Assembly: GCA_900768045.1 (NCBI GenBank)
Contig: CAAGBL010000104.1
Span: 74,454 to 138,453, forward strand
Length of the DNA stretch: 64,000 bases
Source: an uncultured Alistipes sp.
Lineage (GTDB): Bacteria; Bacteroidota; Bacteroidia; Bacteroidales; Rikenellaceae
Reading direction: 5' to 3'
Shown here piece by piece: positions 52,568 through 62,816 of the stretch (the first letter of the stretch is position 1; each line of letters opens with the position of its first letter). The translations under genes and the position numbers were made by a program. The notes beneath the pieces are model-generated. The model had not been told where the DNA came from. It saw only the letters and a program-made list of their open reading frames with translations, and made no database searches.

Positions 52568-54367
52568 TTAATCAGCCTGAGATACATTTACAAGAGCCTC
52601 ACGATAAGCATTTAGAATACGTGACTTCGAGATAAAGCCAAGATACTTGTTCTCCTTATCTACCACAGGTAACATCCATGTATTGCTCTGCTCGAAGCGT
52701 GGCATGATGCTCTGAATCATCTCATGCTCAAGAATCTTATCTGGCGGCTGAATCATGTAGTGACGAATTGGCGTATGCCACTTCTCACGATTAAACATGT
52801 CGTGGCGCAGGTCATCGAGCTGCACAACACCCATAAGCTTACCGTAGTTGTCCAACACGGGGAAGATGTTACGACGTGCGCTCGAGATGATGTTTACGAT
52901 GTCGCCCAACGTAAGTGTCTCACGAATACGGATAAAGTCGGTCTCCATAAGCTCGTCGAGGCGCAAGAATACGAATGCAGACGAGTCTTTGTCGTGTGTA
53001 AGCAACTCGCCACGCATACGCAACTGCTTAGTGTAGATAGAGTCACGGTCAAGACCGTAGTTCACAGCAAATGAGATGCACGACACGATCATCAGCGGGA
53101 TAAACAAACCGTAGCCATTCGATAGCTCGGCGATAAGGAATATAGCCGTAAGAGGTGCCTTCATAACTCCCGACATAACACCCGCCATACCGGCAAGCGT
53201 AAAGGAAGTGATAGATACCTCCCAGCCGAATACCACTCGACACATAACGGCGAGCGTAGCACCAGCGAACGCACCCACAAACAACGAAGGGGCAAAGGTA
53301 CCACCGACACCACCCGCAGCATTGGTTGTTGCCATAGCCACAACCTTGAAGAGCATGATGGCGATAAGATAAATGAGCAAGAACCAGTCGGCATCGCTAA
53401 ATGAGTAGAATATCGAGTTATCGAACAACTCGGCAGTATGTCCCGTCATGAGTGAGCCGAAGCTACCATGTCCCTCGCCATAGAGTGGTGGGAATAGGAA
53501 GATGAGAATACCGAGTGTAGCTCCCGCATATACCCACTTACGCCACTGCTCCTTGATTGACTTATAGAAGCCTCCGACACGTGAGTTTACCGACGTAAAG
53601 TAGTAGGCCATAACACCGCAGAAGCAGCCGAGGAGCACAAAGAGTGGCACCTGCGCAACCTCAAACATATCGGCAGCCGAGAGCGACACAGCGATAATTG
53701 GCGAGAAGCCATGCAACACAAGAGAGGTGATTGTCGCCGTCATAGAGGCCATGAGTAGCGGGATAATCGACTTCGATGTGATGTCGAGCATCAAAATCTC
53801 GAGCACGAAGACAACACCCGTGATTGGTGCCTTAAAGATTGCCGCCACAGCCGCACCAGCACCACAGCATAGTAGCAGCGTGATATTCTTGTAGTTTAGG
53901 CGGGCCAGCTTACCGATGTTTGAGCCGATGGCTGCACCCGTAAGCACGATAGGAGCCTCAGGGCCTACAGAGCCACCAAAGCCGATGGTTGTAGCACCAC
54001 CCACAATCGAGGTCCAGCAGTTGTGACCCTTGATGCGTGAGTCGGTGCGTGACATGGCATAAAGCACACGTGTCACACCCTCCGAGATGCCGTCCTTAAC
54101 CACATACTTCACGAACAACGTGGCGAGAATAATACCGACACCTGGATATACCAAGTAGAGCCATTGAGCCTGATCGGCAGGCGTCCACGACGTGAGTAGC
54201 TCAGTGATGATATGAAGCAGCGTATTGAAGATAAAGGCTCCCACACCGGCACATAGTCCCACAACGACACCCAATATCGCCATTACCTGCGAATTGGAGA
54301 GTCGGTGCGTCAGCCTTTGATACGACTCATATATCTGCTCCTTAATCTGTCTTTCGAGTTTTATCAT
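52568..54367 (-). CDS. ClC-family chloride channel/transporter with CBS domains
   Basis: 599 residues. The membrane part (about 25-445) contains FGGSVGPEAPIVLTG (the GxxGPE helix cap), AGGVGGTFAPSLFVGA (ion-binding loop) and MAGVMSGVMKAPLTA. After about residue 455 two CBS domains follow (FIRIRETLTLGDIVNII and MLPVVDKENKYLGFISKS), which can bind nucleotides and gate transport. A basic amphipathic N-terminus precedes the first helix. It lies 9 bases after trpS on the same strand, with about 100 non-coding bases to ychF. Confidence 0.92.
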   Translation of the reverse strand: MIKLERQIKEQIYESYQRLTHRLSNSQVMAILGVVVGLCAGVGAFIFNTLLHIITELLTSWTPADQAQWLYLVYPGVGIILATLFVKYVVKDGISEGVTRVLYAMSRTDSRIKGHNCWTSIVGGATTIGFGGSVGPEAPIVLTGAAIGSNIGKLARLNYKNITLLLCCGAGAAVAAIFKAPITGVVFVLEILMLDITSKSIIPLLMASMTATITSLVLHGFSPIIAVSLSAADMFEVAQVPLFVLLGCFCGVMAYYFTSVNSRVGGFYKSIKEQWRKWVYAGATLGILIFLFPPLYGEGHGSFGSLMTGHTAELFDNSIFYSFSDADWFLLIYLIAIMLFKVVAMATTNAAGGVGGTFAPSLFVGAFAGATLAVMCRVVFGWEVSITSFTLAGMAGVMSGVMKAPLTAIFLIAELSNGYGLFIPLMIVSCISFAVNYGLDRDSIYTKQLRMRGELLTHDKDSSAFVFLRLDELMETDFIRIRETLTLGDIVNIISSARRNIFPVLDNYGKLMGVVQLDDLRHDMFNREKWHTPIRHYMIQPPDKILEHEMIQSIMPRFEQSNTWMLPVVDKENKYLGFISKSRILNAYREALVNVSQAD

Positions 54368-54376
54368 AATCCAAAA

Positions 54377-55558
<1,182 letters not shown>

Positions 55559-55589
55559 TTAGCAAATTTTCGCTTAAATTCCTACAATC

Positions 55590-55622
55590 TTGCACGAAAT
55601 ATAAATTTTTATTATAACTTTG
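55590..55622 (+). promoter_or_regulatory. Likely promoter of oxyR
   Basis: TTG at 55590-55592 and TAACTTTG at 55615-55622 with a 22-base spacer, 45 bases before the oxyR ATG in the 172-bp gap to the divergent trpS. Confidence 0.55.
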
Positions 55623-55667
55623 CATACGACAAACATTTTTGACTTATATCCAAACAGACTATACGCC

Positions 55668-56567
55668 ATGACAATTATTCAGCTCGAATACCTATTGGCC
55701 GTAGCCAATTGTGGTAGTTTTTCGGTCGCTGCCGAACACTGTTTCGTAACCCAGCCATCGCTATCAATGCAGATTAAGGCCCTCGAAGAGGAGTTGGGCG
55801 CAGTGCTTCTCGACAGAACAAAGAAGCCTATTATCCCAACAGCCGTAGGCGAGGTTGTTTTGGAGCAGGCACGCGAAACTTTGCGCTCGTACAACTATAT
55901 CCGTGAGTCGGTTGCCGAGATGCGTGGCGAGTGCTCTGGAAGCATGCGTCTTGGTGTTATTCCAACCATCGCTCCCTACCTACTCCACAAGTTCATTCCA
56001 ACCTTCATCAAGGAGTTTCCAAAGGTGGAACTCGAGATTCACGAGATGGTAACCGCCGACATTATCGAGGCTCTCAAGCACGACCGCATTGACGCTGCCC
56101 TCGTAGCCTCGGGAACATGTGGCGAGGGCATTACCGAGCACGACCTATTTAGCGACCACTTCTACGCCTACTTGTCGCCCTCGCACCCTCTCTTTGAGCG
56201 CTCAAATATTCGCATCGAAGACATTGACTTTAAAGACCTTATACTACTTAGCCGAGGCAACTGTATGCGTGACCAGATTTTCGAGTTGTGTCAGGCCGCA
56301 AACAACATTCCGTCGCACTTCTACTTTGAATCTGGCTCGCTCGATACCCTTATGCGAATGGTCGATTGCACCTCGTGCATGACCATCATTCCGGAGATGG
56401 CCTTGGAGTTTATTCCACAGTCACGACGCAACCGAGTTAAGAGCATTGCCAAGGGCGCAACATCACGCCGAGTAGCCCTTGCCGTTAGCCGAACATACGT
56501 CAAGCAGTCGATTGTTGAGGCCTTGCGCTCGACAATTCTAAAGTGCGTAAATCAGGAGAAAATTTAA
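55668..56567 (+). CDS. oxyR: Hydrogen-peroxide-responsive LysR-type regulator OxyR
   Basis: 299 residues from the ATG at 55668 (MTIIQLEYLLAVANCGSFSV); an upstream frame start at 55620 overlaps the promoter. An N-terminal LysR winged helix (1-60, ALEEELGAVLLDR) and an effector domain follow. Two cysteines in RGNCMRDQIFELCQ fall at residues 199 and 208, exactly the numbering of the redox-switch cysteines of E. coli OxyR. It should sense peroxide by disulfide formation and activate defence genes. The superoxide reductase and thioredoxin genes at 62805-63587 are plausible targets by function only. Confidence 0.92.
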   Translation: MTIIQLEYLLAVANCGSFSVAAEHCFVTQPSLSMQIKALEEELGAVLLDRTKKPIIPTAVGEVVLEQARETLRSYNYIRESVAEMRGECSGSMRLGVIPTIAPYLLHKFIPTFIKEFPKVELEIHEMVTADIIEALKHDRIDAALVASGTCGEGITEHDLFSDHFYAYLSPSHPLFERSNIRIEDIDFKDLILLSRGNCMRDQIFELCQAANNIPSHFYFESGSLDTLMRMVDCTSCMTIIPEMALEFIPQSRRNRVKSIAKGATSRRVALAVSRTYVKQSIVEALRSTILKCVNQEKI

Positions 56568-56600
56568 ACTATTTCGGAACACGAAACACATAGCAAAATC

Positions 56601-56645
56601 ATGCGCCATTTGGGTTACAGAGTTACCTGAATGGCGCATATTTTT
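56601..56645 (+). terminator. Intrinsic terminator of oxyR
   Basis: Stem ATGCGCCATT (56601-56610) pairs with AATGGCGCAT (56630-56639) and is followed by T5, 34 bases after the stop codon. Confidence 0.88.
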
Positions 56646-56709
56646 ACGTCCTCGACCAACACCCACCCTTCGCCCATGTCACACAATAACCCTTGCTGCG
56701 GCACGTTTA

Positions 56710-56741
56710 TTTGTAAAATAGAAAATATTTTCCTATATTTG
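56710..56741 (+). promoter_or_regulatory. Promoter of the rsfS-ftsH operon
   Basis: TTTG at 56710-56713 and TATATTTG at 56734-56741, spacer 20 bases. The transcript would start near 56748, at the first copy of a 16-bp tandem repeat. Confidence 0.75.
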
Positions 56742-56750
56742 CAAGGATAA

Positions 56751-56782
56751 TGCGCACGCACACGGTTGCGCACGCACACAAC
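56751..56782. repeat. Two 16-bp tandem repeats at the start of the rsfS leader
   Basis: TGCGCACGCACACGGT is followed directly by TGCGCACGCACACAAC (13 of 16 bases identical). The GC-rich repeats contrast with the AT-rich surroundings and lie at the predicted 5' end of the operon transcript. Confidence 0.75.
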
Positions 56783-56828
56783 GATTTATTGCGACTAATA
56801 TAAAACACTGATTACAACAGACTTGATT

Positions 56829-57188
56829 ATGGAAAATTTGGAGAAATTGATTAACACAATAGTTGAGGCAATTGACGACAAAAAGGGTAAGGGCATTGTT
56901 TCACTCGATCTTTCAGGATTCGATGGCGCTATTTGCTCGCATTTTGTAGTATGTCATGCAGACTCTACAACTCAGGTTGACGCAATCTCATCAAGCATCG
57001 AGGATAAGGTGTTTGAGGTTATGGGCGAGTGGCCAGTACGTGTCGAGGGTCGTCAGAATGCCTTTTGGGTAGCTATGGACTATACCGACGTTATCGTCCA
57101 CATCTTCCAGACCGAGCTTCGTGAGTACTATCGTCTCGAGGAGCTATGGGCTGATGCGCCTATGAAGCGCTACGACTTCAGCGAGTAG
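56829..57188 (+). CDS. rsfS: Ribosome silencing factor RsfS
   Basis: 119 residues from the ATG at 56829; an upstream TTG at 56823 is less likely. IVEAIDDKKGKGIVSLDLSG, FVVCHADSTTQVDAI, EGRQNAFWVAMDYTDVIVHIF and REYYRLEELWADAP are RsfS hallmarks. It binds L14 on the 50S subunit and blocks subunit joining in starvation. It lies 53 bases upstream of ftsH, the usual Bacteroidetes order. Confidence 0.93.
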   Translation: MENLEKLINTIVEAIDDKKGKGIVSLDLSGFDGAICSHFVVCHADSTTQVDAISSSIEDKVFEVMGEWPVRVEGRQNAFWVAMDYTDVIVHIFQTELREYYRLEELWADAPMKRYDFSE

Positions 57189-57241
57189 ATATTGCAAAAA
57201 AATGTGAGTATAGAAATTTGTGAGAGTAGAAAGTTTTTAGA

Positions 57242-59263
57242 ATGACAGAACAGACGAGAAAGCCCAGCGGACCACGCTTTAATTTCATGTGGTTTTGGGC
57301 GGTTGTAACAGTAGGTATCCTCTACTTCGCCATGTTTGGCGAGGAGAAAGAGCGTCCTTTGGAGGGCGACTGGGATATGATTACCGGGCTTGTGGAGAAT
57401 GGTCTCGTAGAGCGTATCGACGTTGTTGACCAGGAGAAGGCAAGCGTATATCTTAAGAAGAGCCTCATAGATTCGCTCTCGAAGGACGAGCGTTTCAAGG
57501 GCATGCCAACAACAGGTGCGCAGATTCGCTACAACACTGGTGGCGATGTTCAGGACTTCCGCGAGCAGATTGAGCGTGCCGAGCAGAAGGCGCAAGATAA
57601 CGGCATCGAGCATGCAAAGGTAAAGATTAAGTATATCCGCACCGAGAAGGGCATTGGCGAGTACATATTTGAGTTCTTGCCTTGGATTCTTATCATTGCC
57701 GTATGGTTCTTCGTTATGCGTGGCATGATGAAGGGAGCTGGCGGCGGTGGCGGTGGCGGCATCATGAATGTCGGCAAGGCACGTGCCCAGATGTCGGACA
57801 AGAACAACAAACATAAGATTACGTTTAAGGACGTTGCTGGTCTTGAGGAGGCTAAGGTCGAGATTATGGAGATTGTCGACTTCCTACGCAAGGCCGACAA
57901 ATACAAGGCGTTGGGTGCTAAAATTCCTAAGGGAGCCCTTCTTGCAGGCCCTCCAGGAACAGGTAAAACACTTCTTGCTAAGGCTGTAGCGGGCGAGGCA
58001 AATGTTCCATTCCTCTCAATCTCGGGTTCCGACTTTGTGGAGATGTTCGTGGGCGTGGGTGCTGCACGTGTTCGTGATTTGTTTGAGCAGGCGAAGAAGA
58101 GTGCTCCATGTATCGTCTTTATCGACGAGATTGATGCCATAGGCCGTGCCCGAGGCAAGAACTCTGGCTTCGGTGGCAACGACGAGCGCGAGAATACACT
58201 CAACCAGCTCCTTACCGAGATGGACGGCTTCCAGACAAATACGGGCGTTATTGTGCTTGCCGCAACCAACCGTGTTGACATTCTCGACAAGGCATTGATG
58301 CGTGCAGGTCGCTTCGACCGTCAGATTGAGATTGGCCTGCCAGATGTTAAGGAGCGTGAGGCGATATTCGAGGTGCATCTAAGCAAGCTAAAGCTCGATG
58401 CAAAGCTCGATAGAGAGTTTCTGGCTAAGCAGACACCAGGATTTGCAGGTGCCGACATTGCCAACGTATGTAACGAGGCGGCGTTGATTGCTGCACGTAA
58501 CGATAAGAGCGCCGTTACACAGGAGGACTTCCTTGCCGCTATCGACCGCATCGTAGGAGGCCTTGAGCGTAGAAATATGCCTATGAGTGCTTCGGAGCGT
58601 CGCTCAACAGCTATCCACGAGGCGGGACATGCTACGGTAATGTGGCGATTGAAGAACTGCGATCCAGTGCTTAAGATTACGATTATCCCTCGTGGTCGCT
58701 CGTTAGGTGCTACGTGGTACTTGCCTGAGGAGCGTGTAAACCACCACATATCACACTTCATGCATAAGCTCGCAGGTTTGCTTGGTGGTCGCATTGCAGA
58801 ACAGCAGTTGTTGGACATCACAAGCACGGGAGCTATCAACGACCTTGAGCGCACAACAAAGACGGCATACGCAATGGTTGCCTACTATGGCATGAGCGAG
58901 AAGGTGGGTAACATCAGCTTCTACGACGCCACAGGTCAGCGTGACACCTTCACTAAGCCATTCTCAGAGCGCACAGCGGAGCTTATCGACGAGGAGGTAC
59001 GCCGTATCGTTGACGAGGCTGTAGAGCTCACTCGCTCAATTATCGAGAGCGAGCGTGAGAACATCGAGCGTCTTGCCGACCTACTCCTTGAGAAGGAGAC
59101 AATCTTTGCAGAGGACGTAGAGCAGATTTTGGGAAAGAGCGCCCAGGATATTGCCAAGGCAGAGACAGAGCATAGCGCTGAGGCTGAGAATATTGAGGAT
59201 AGTACTGAGATTAAGTATATTATCGAGCCCTCACAGGAGGAGTCGAACGAAAAAATGGAGTAA
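57242..59263 (+). CDS. ftsH: ATP-dependent zinc metalloprotease FtsH
   Basis: 673 residues. Two membrane segments (about 16-32 and 140-160) flank a periplasmic domain. A Gly-rich linker (GGGGGGG near 166-173) is followed by the AAA domain with Walker A GPPGTGKT, Walker [12 protein letters not shown] and the second region of homology [20 protein letters not shown]. The zinc site is HEAGH and the third ligand Asp lies in the NDLERTTK helix. The C-terminal tail is acidic. It degrades membrane and short-lived cytosolic proteins. It ends 2 bases before cdsA. Confidence 0.96.
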   Translation: MTEQTRKPSGPRFNFMWFWAVVTVGILYFAMFGEEKERPLEGDWDMITGLVENGLVERIDVVDQEKASVYLKKSLIDSLSKDERFKGMPTTGAQIRYNTGGDVQDFREQIERAEQKAQDNGIEHAKVKIKYIRTEKGIGEYIFEFLPWILIIAVWFFVMRGMMKGAGGGGGGGIMNVGKARAQMSDKNNKHKITFKDVAGLEEAKVEIMEIVDFLRKADKYKALGAKIPKGALLAGPPGTGKTLLAKAVAGEANVPFLSISGSDFVEMFVGVGAARVRDLFEQAKKSAPCIVFIDEIDAIGRARGKNSGFGGNDERENTLNQLLTEMDGFQTNTGVIVLAATNRVDILDKALMRAGRFDRQIEIGLPDVKEREAIFEVHLSKLKLDAKLDREFLAKQTPGFAGADIANVCNEAALIAARNDKSAVTQEDFLAAIDRIVGGLERRNMPMSASERRSTAIHEAGHATVMWRLKNCDPVLKITIIPRGRSLGATWYLPEERVNHHISHFMHKLAGLLGGRIAEQQLLDITSTGAINDLERTTKTAYAMVAYYGMSEKVGNISFYDATGQRDTFTKPFSERTAELIDEEVRRIVDEAVELTRSIIESERENIERLADLLLEKETIFAEDVEQILGKSAQDIAKAETEHSAEAENIEDSTEIKYIIEPSQEESNEKME

Positions 59264-59265
59264 CT

Positions 59266-60153
59266 ATGAGTGACAAGCTAAAGAACTTTTTTGTGCGCAC
59301 GGCAAGTGGTGCGGTGCTGCTCGGCATAGTCTTAGCGGCGATATTTTCGGGAGTATGGGGCTACGGCGCACTACTTCTCGCAGTGACCATTATCGGCGTG
59401 TGGGAGTTCTATGGCTTGGTACGTGCTAAGGGCATCGAGCCGCAGCGTGGATTAGGTCTGTTGATGTCGTTAGCGCTCTTCTTCGCAGGGTTTATTTCCT
59501 CATTGTATATATACGGTGAGACCGACGACGACTCTATATTGGGTTTAGGAGTGCTTCTTTTGCTAATTTTTGCCATGCTCCTTGTCGTGACATTCGTTAT
59601 CGAGGTGTTCCGCAATCGTCAAACCCCTATCTACAACATCGCCACAACAATAATGGGAGCAGTCTATGTTGCTCTTCCAATGGCAATACTTACCCTGCTT
59701 CCTGCATACCTTAATTCCGTAATATATAGAGGCGATGAATGGATACCATGGGTATTCCTCTTCTACCTCTTATTGGTGTGGGGCAACGACGTGTTTGCCT
59801 ACCTTGTGGGCGTTACTATGGGTAAGCACCGCATGTGTGAGCGCCTATCGCCTAAGAAGTCATGGGAGGGTTTCGTTGGTGGTGTCATGGGCTCTGCCGC
59901 TGTGGGTGCTATTGCCGCATCGGTATTGGGTGGTAGCTACGGTGTGTGGATAGGCTTGGCTGTGGTCGTGGCTCTTGCCAGCGTTGTGGGCGACCTTGTA
60001 GAGTCGATGTTCAAGCGTGATGCTGGCGTCAAGGACTCGGGAGCGATAATGCCTGGTCATGGAGGTATTCTCGACAGATTTGACGCATTGATAATATCGG
60101 CACCATTCGCACTCCTATACCTATACGTAATGGATATATTGAGCCTAATCTAA
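59266..60153 (+). CDS. cdsA: Phosphatidate cytidylyltransferase (CDP-diglyceride synthase)
   Basis: 295 residues with about eight membrane segments. The signature SMFKRDAGVKDSGAIMPGHGGILDRFDAL near the C-terminus (with KDSG, PGHGG and DR-x-D) marks the enzyme, which makes CDP-diacylglycerol from phosphatidate. It is followed 28 bases later by psd, so two steps of phosphatidylethanolamine synthesis are together; phosphatidylserine synthase itself is not in the window. Confidence 0.93.
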   Translation: MSDKLKNFFVRTASGAVLLGIVLAAIFSGVWGYGALLLAVTIIGVWEFYGLVRAKGIEPQRGLGLLMSLALFFAGFISSLYIYGETDDDSILGLGVLLLLIFAMLLVVTFVIEVFRNRQTPIYNIATTIMGAVYVALPMAILTLLPAYLNSVIYRGDEWIPWVFLFYLLLVWGNDVFAYLVGVTMGKHRMCERLSPKKSWEGFVGGVMGSAAVGAIAASVLGGSYGVWIGLAVVVALASVVGDLVESMFKRDAGVKDSGAIMPGHGGILDRFDALIISAPFALLYLYVMDILSLI

Positions 60154-60181
60154 GAATAACTAACCTAAAACAAATAATATT

Positions 60182-60847
60182 ATGAAGATTAATAAAGAGG
60201 GATACTGGATAATCGTTATTACTGGCTTATTGTGCCTATCAATATGGGCGCTTGTCTACTTCCTCATCGACACCCATATTGCCATCATGTGGTTTATGGC
60301 TGCATTCTTGCTCGTCTTCTGGTTCTTTGTTGCGGCCTTCTTCCGTGAGCCTAAGCGTGTGCAGATTCACGACGACGAGTTGCTATTCTCGCCCTGCGAT
60401 GGCCGTGTTGTTGTAACGGAGGTGGTCAAGGACGACGAGTATCTTCAGGAGGAGATGATGCAGATATCAATCTTTATGTCTGTGACAAACGTACACATGA
60501 ACTGGATGCCTGTGCGTGGCGTTGTCGAGTATTTCAAGCACCACCACGGTCGTTTTCTTGTGGCATGGCACCCTAAGTCATCAACCGAGAACGAGCGCAC
60601 CACAACTGTTGTACGCCTAAACAACGGCAACAAGGTGCTCATTCGTCAGATTGCAGGCTTCGTGGCACGCCGCATCGTATCTTACATGAAGCCAGGCGCC
60701 GAGGTTGAGCAGAATAGCGTCATGGGCTTCATTAAGTTTGGCTCACGAGTTGATATTCTCATTCCAAAGGACTCGGAGCTATATGTTGAGATTGGCGATC
60801 CTGTGATTGGCTCACAGACACCTATCGCCCGTCTTAAGCGCAAATAA
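60182..60847 (+). CDS. psd: Phosphatidylserine decarboxylase proenzyme
   Basis: 221 residues, the short (archaeal-type) form. Two N-terminal membrane segments (about 8-28 and 33-52) precede FFREPKR and SPCDGRVV. The self-cleavage site is Gly187-Ser188 in IKFGSRVDIL; Ser188 becomes the pyruvoyl group. It converts phosphatidylserine to phosphatidylethanolamine. Flanked by cdsA and the PerM-like gene. Confidence 0.92.
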   Translation: MKINKEGYWIIVITGLLCLSIWALVYFLIDTHIAIMWFMAAFLLVFWFFVAAFFREPKRVQIHDDELLFSPCDGRVVVTEVVKDDEYLQEEMMQISIFMSVTNVHMNWMPVRGVVEYFKHHHGRFLVAWHPKSSTENERTTTVVRLNNGNKVLIRQIAGFVARRIVSYMKPGAEVEQNSVMGFIKFGSRVDILIPKDSELYVEIGDPVIGSQTPIARLKRK

Positions 60848-60868
60848 CAACATCATATAACTAAAGGC

Positions 60869-61963
60869 ATGGAGCTATCGAAGATACTCAAAGGTGCAGT
60901 GACACTTATCGCAGTGGCGGTGGTACTACTTATGTTGTGGTATCTACGCAGTGTTGTGGGTTATATCATTCTCTCAGCAGTGCTTGCCATTGTTGGCCGC
61001 CCTCTCGTTGAGCGTATTACCTCGATTAAGCTCTTCGGTCTCAACCTCTCACGCACAATTGCGGCAAGCATAACCCTCGTCGTTATGTGGGTTATCATCG
61101 GCTGCCTCGGCATGCTCTTTATACCGTTGGTTGCAGGCAAGGTTAACGAGCTTCTCACACTCGACTGGAATAGCTTTGCAGAGTCGATACGAGAGCCTCT
61201 AACACGCTTTGAGAACTATATAAATGGCTTCTTTACAACCCCTGTGGTAGATATTATCAAGGTCATAGAGAACATATTTAAGAGCTTTATAAGCGGCGAC
61301 TTTATCTCAGCATTTACCAACATAGCATCATCGGTTGTGTCGCTCGCTATTGCAATGTTCTCGTTGACCTTTATCACATTCTTCTTCCTGCGTGATAGCG
61401 GTCTCTTCCTTAAGATTATCACGCTCTTCTTCCCAGAGAGCTATCACTCGAACATATACCATGCTTTTGACTCTATCACAGCCCTTCTGACACGATATTT
61501 CAGAGGCTTGCTCGCTGAGAGCTCTATTGTCATGGTTGTTATCTCTGTGAGCATGATGCTCTTCGGCATGACCGTTAGCAATGCCCTTATTACGGGCCTT
61601 ATCATGGGTATCCTAAACCTTATACCATACGCAGGTCCAGTCATTGGCTGCCTTATATCTATGGCTATGGGCATACTCTCGCCTATTAATGGCGAGATAG
61701 GATATACGCTCATAGTCATTGCCTCGACAATAGCCCTTGTAAAACTGATCGACGACTTCATCATTCAACCATCGCTCTACTCAAAACGAGTAAATGCCCA
61801 CCCTCTCGAGGTATTCATCGTAATACTCATCTCGGGACATATCGGAGGCGTTGTGGGCATGCTCTTGGCAATACCATCATATACTGTGATACGTGTTATT
61901 GCCCGTGAGTTCTTCTCGGAGTATGGTGTTGTACGTCGCCTAACCGGAAAGATTAACGAATGA
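60869..61963 (+). CDS. PerM/AI-2E-family membrane transporter
   Basis: 364 residues with about eight hydrophobic segments and the family motifs FFLRDSG, YFRGLLAESSIVMVV, GLIMGILNLIPYAGPVIG and PLEVFIVILISGHIGGVVGMLLAIP. Members are inner-membrane proteins of diverse function (autoinducer-2 export or Na+/H+ antiport in some), so no substrate is assigned. Its stop codon overlaps the ATG of the riboflavin kinase gene by 4 bases. Confidence 0.88.
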   Translation: MELSKILKGAVTLIAVAVVLLMLWYLRSVVGYIILSAVLAIVGRPLVERITSIKLFGLNLSRTIAASITLVVMWVIIGCLGMLFIPLVAGKVNELLTLDWNSFAESIREPLTRFENYINGFFTTPVVDIIKVIENIFKSFISGDFISAFTNIASSVVSLAIAMFSLTFITFFFLRDSGLFLKIITLFFPESYHSNIYHAFDSITALLTRYFRGLLAESSIVMVVISVSMMLFGMTVSNALITGLIMGILNLIPYAGPVIGCLISMAMGILSPINGEIGYTLIVIASTIALVKLIDDFIIQPSLYSKRVNAHPLEVFIVILISGHIGGVVGMLLAIPSYTVIRVIAREFFSEYGVVRRLTGKINE

Positions 61964-62313
61964 TAGAGATAACAGCTGAAGTTATACATGGCAAGAAGAT
62001 AGGGCGAGCCTTGGGCTTCCCCACTGCCAACATGTCGCTCGAAGGATATAGCGTGGAGCGTGGCGTATATAGCTCGACAGTCGATATTGATGGACAGGAG
62101 TACCGAGCAATGTCTAACGTGGGCATACGCCCCTCGGTGGGAGGTAAGGAGCTGCTCTTAGAGACACACGTCATAGGCTTCGAGGGCAACCTCTACGGTC
62201 GCACACTCTGCGTAAGGCTGCGAGAGAAGATACGTGACGAGAAGCGCTTTTCGTCGATTAGCGACCTTAAGGAGCAACTACTGCGAGATTATAACTCGAT
62301 AGCTGGTCAGTAG
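61960..62313 (+). CDS. Stand-alone riboflavin kinase domain
   Basis: 117 residues, covering only the C-terminal kinase half of a RibF-type protein. VIHGKKIGRALGFPTANMSL contains the PTAN motif that binds Mg-ATP; RGVYSSTV, SNVGIRPSVGG and the catalytic Glu in LLETHVIGF are present, with FEGNLYGRTLCV and DEKRFSSISDLKEQL completing the fold. It converts riboflavin to FMN. The 4-base overlap with the preceding gene indicates coupling. A ribF-type start lies at 1-143 of the window. Confidence 0.88.
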   Translation: MIEITAEVIHGKKIGRALGFPTANMSLEGYSVERGVYSSTVDIDGQEYRAMSNVGIRPSVGGKELLLETHVIGFEGNLYGRTLCVRLREKIRDEKRFSSISDLKEQLLRDYNSIAGQ

Positions 62314-62351
62314 AGCAAGAGCGCAGAAGATATAGAGAGTTTAGAGAATTT

Positions 62352-62412
62352 AAGGAGGTTAAGGAGTTTTTGGAGGCGGCATTAAGGCGCTACCTGAACG
62401 CTTAACCTCCTT
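62352..62412 (+). terminator. Long hairpin after the riboflavin kinase gene
   Basis: AAGGAGGTTAAG (62352-62363) pairs perfectly with CTTAACCTCCTT (62401-62412) around a 37-base loop that can form a further GGCG-type hairpin; TTTG follows. Probably ends the rsfS-ftsH operon. It may also be a diverged member of the purine/pyrimidine tracts next to it. Confidence 0.6.
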
Positions 62413-62560
62413 TGTTATTATAGGGTCGATATGGTCGCTTCGCTTGATAGGGTTGATAGGGGCGCTAAGGCTTGATAGGAATTTCCCATTCGTTCCTATT
62501 CTCCCTATTGTCCCTATTGTCCCTATCTCCCCTACCCATACCACCTCAATCAGCGAGATA
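62413..62560. repeat. Composite TAGGG / CTTCCC intergenic tract
   Basis: TATAGGGTCGATATGGTCGC, TTCGCTTGATAGGG and GGGCGCTAAGGCTTGATAGG are followed by TTCCTATTCTCCCTATTGTC units and the flank CAATCAGCGAGATA directly before cloverleaf copy G. Confidence 0.72.
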
Positions 62561-62687
62561 AATTTCTTGTTAGAAGGGTTGCAGATGTGGCCTTGACATG
62601 AAAAAGCCACCGATGGGTAGTACTTAGCGTACGTCCCATTGGTGGCTTTGATTGAAAGGGCGCAGATGCGCCCTTATCACGAGAAAT
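62561..62687 (-). repeat. Cloverleaf 3'-end repeat, copy G (tandem with H)
   Basis: Ends AATTTCTTGT / ACGAGAAAT; the central stem AAAGCCACCGATGGG pairs with CCCATTGGTGGCTTT around TAGTACTTAGCGTACGT; arm 3 is GGGCGC-AGAT-GCGCCC. Arm 1 (GTTGCAGATGTGGCC) is poorly paired here. Next copy starts one base later. Confidence 0.84.
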
Positions 62688-62688
62688 A

Positions 62689-62816
62689 AATTTCTTGTCA
62701 GAAGTGTGCCGAGTGCTACACTCGGCAAAAATCCCGACGATGGGCTGTACTCGAAGTACTGCTCATTGTCGGGATTTTTTCTAGGGGCCGCAATCGACCA
62801 CTTATCACAAGAAATT
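62689..62816 (-). repeat. Cloverleaf 3'-end repeat, copy H (supplies the desulfoferrodoxin stop)
   Basis: Ends AATTTCTTGT / ACAAGAAATT; the central stem AAATCCCGACGATGGGC pairs with GCTCATTGTCGGGATTT as in copy E, loop TGTACTCGAAGTACT. The desulfoferrodoxin frame enters the element and stops at 62805-62807, so AAT-TTC-TTG-TGA (Asn-Phe-Leu-stop) comes from the repeat. Confidence 0.86.

Noticed and set aside
57170..57814. Minus-strand ORF of 214 codons opposite ftsH
   Set aside because: Shadow of ftsH; low-complexity Leu/Ala-rich translation without recognisable motifs.
62561..62816. Repeats as integron attC sites
   Set aside because: Placement after stop codons and the palindromic form are suggestive, but the core site GTTRRRY and its partner RYYYAAC are not conserved, the neighbouring genes are housekeeping genes and not cassettes, and no integron integrase is in the window.
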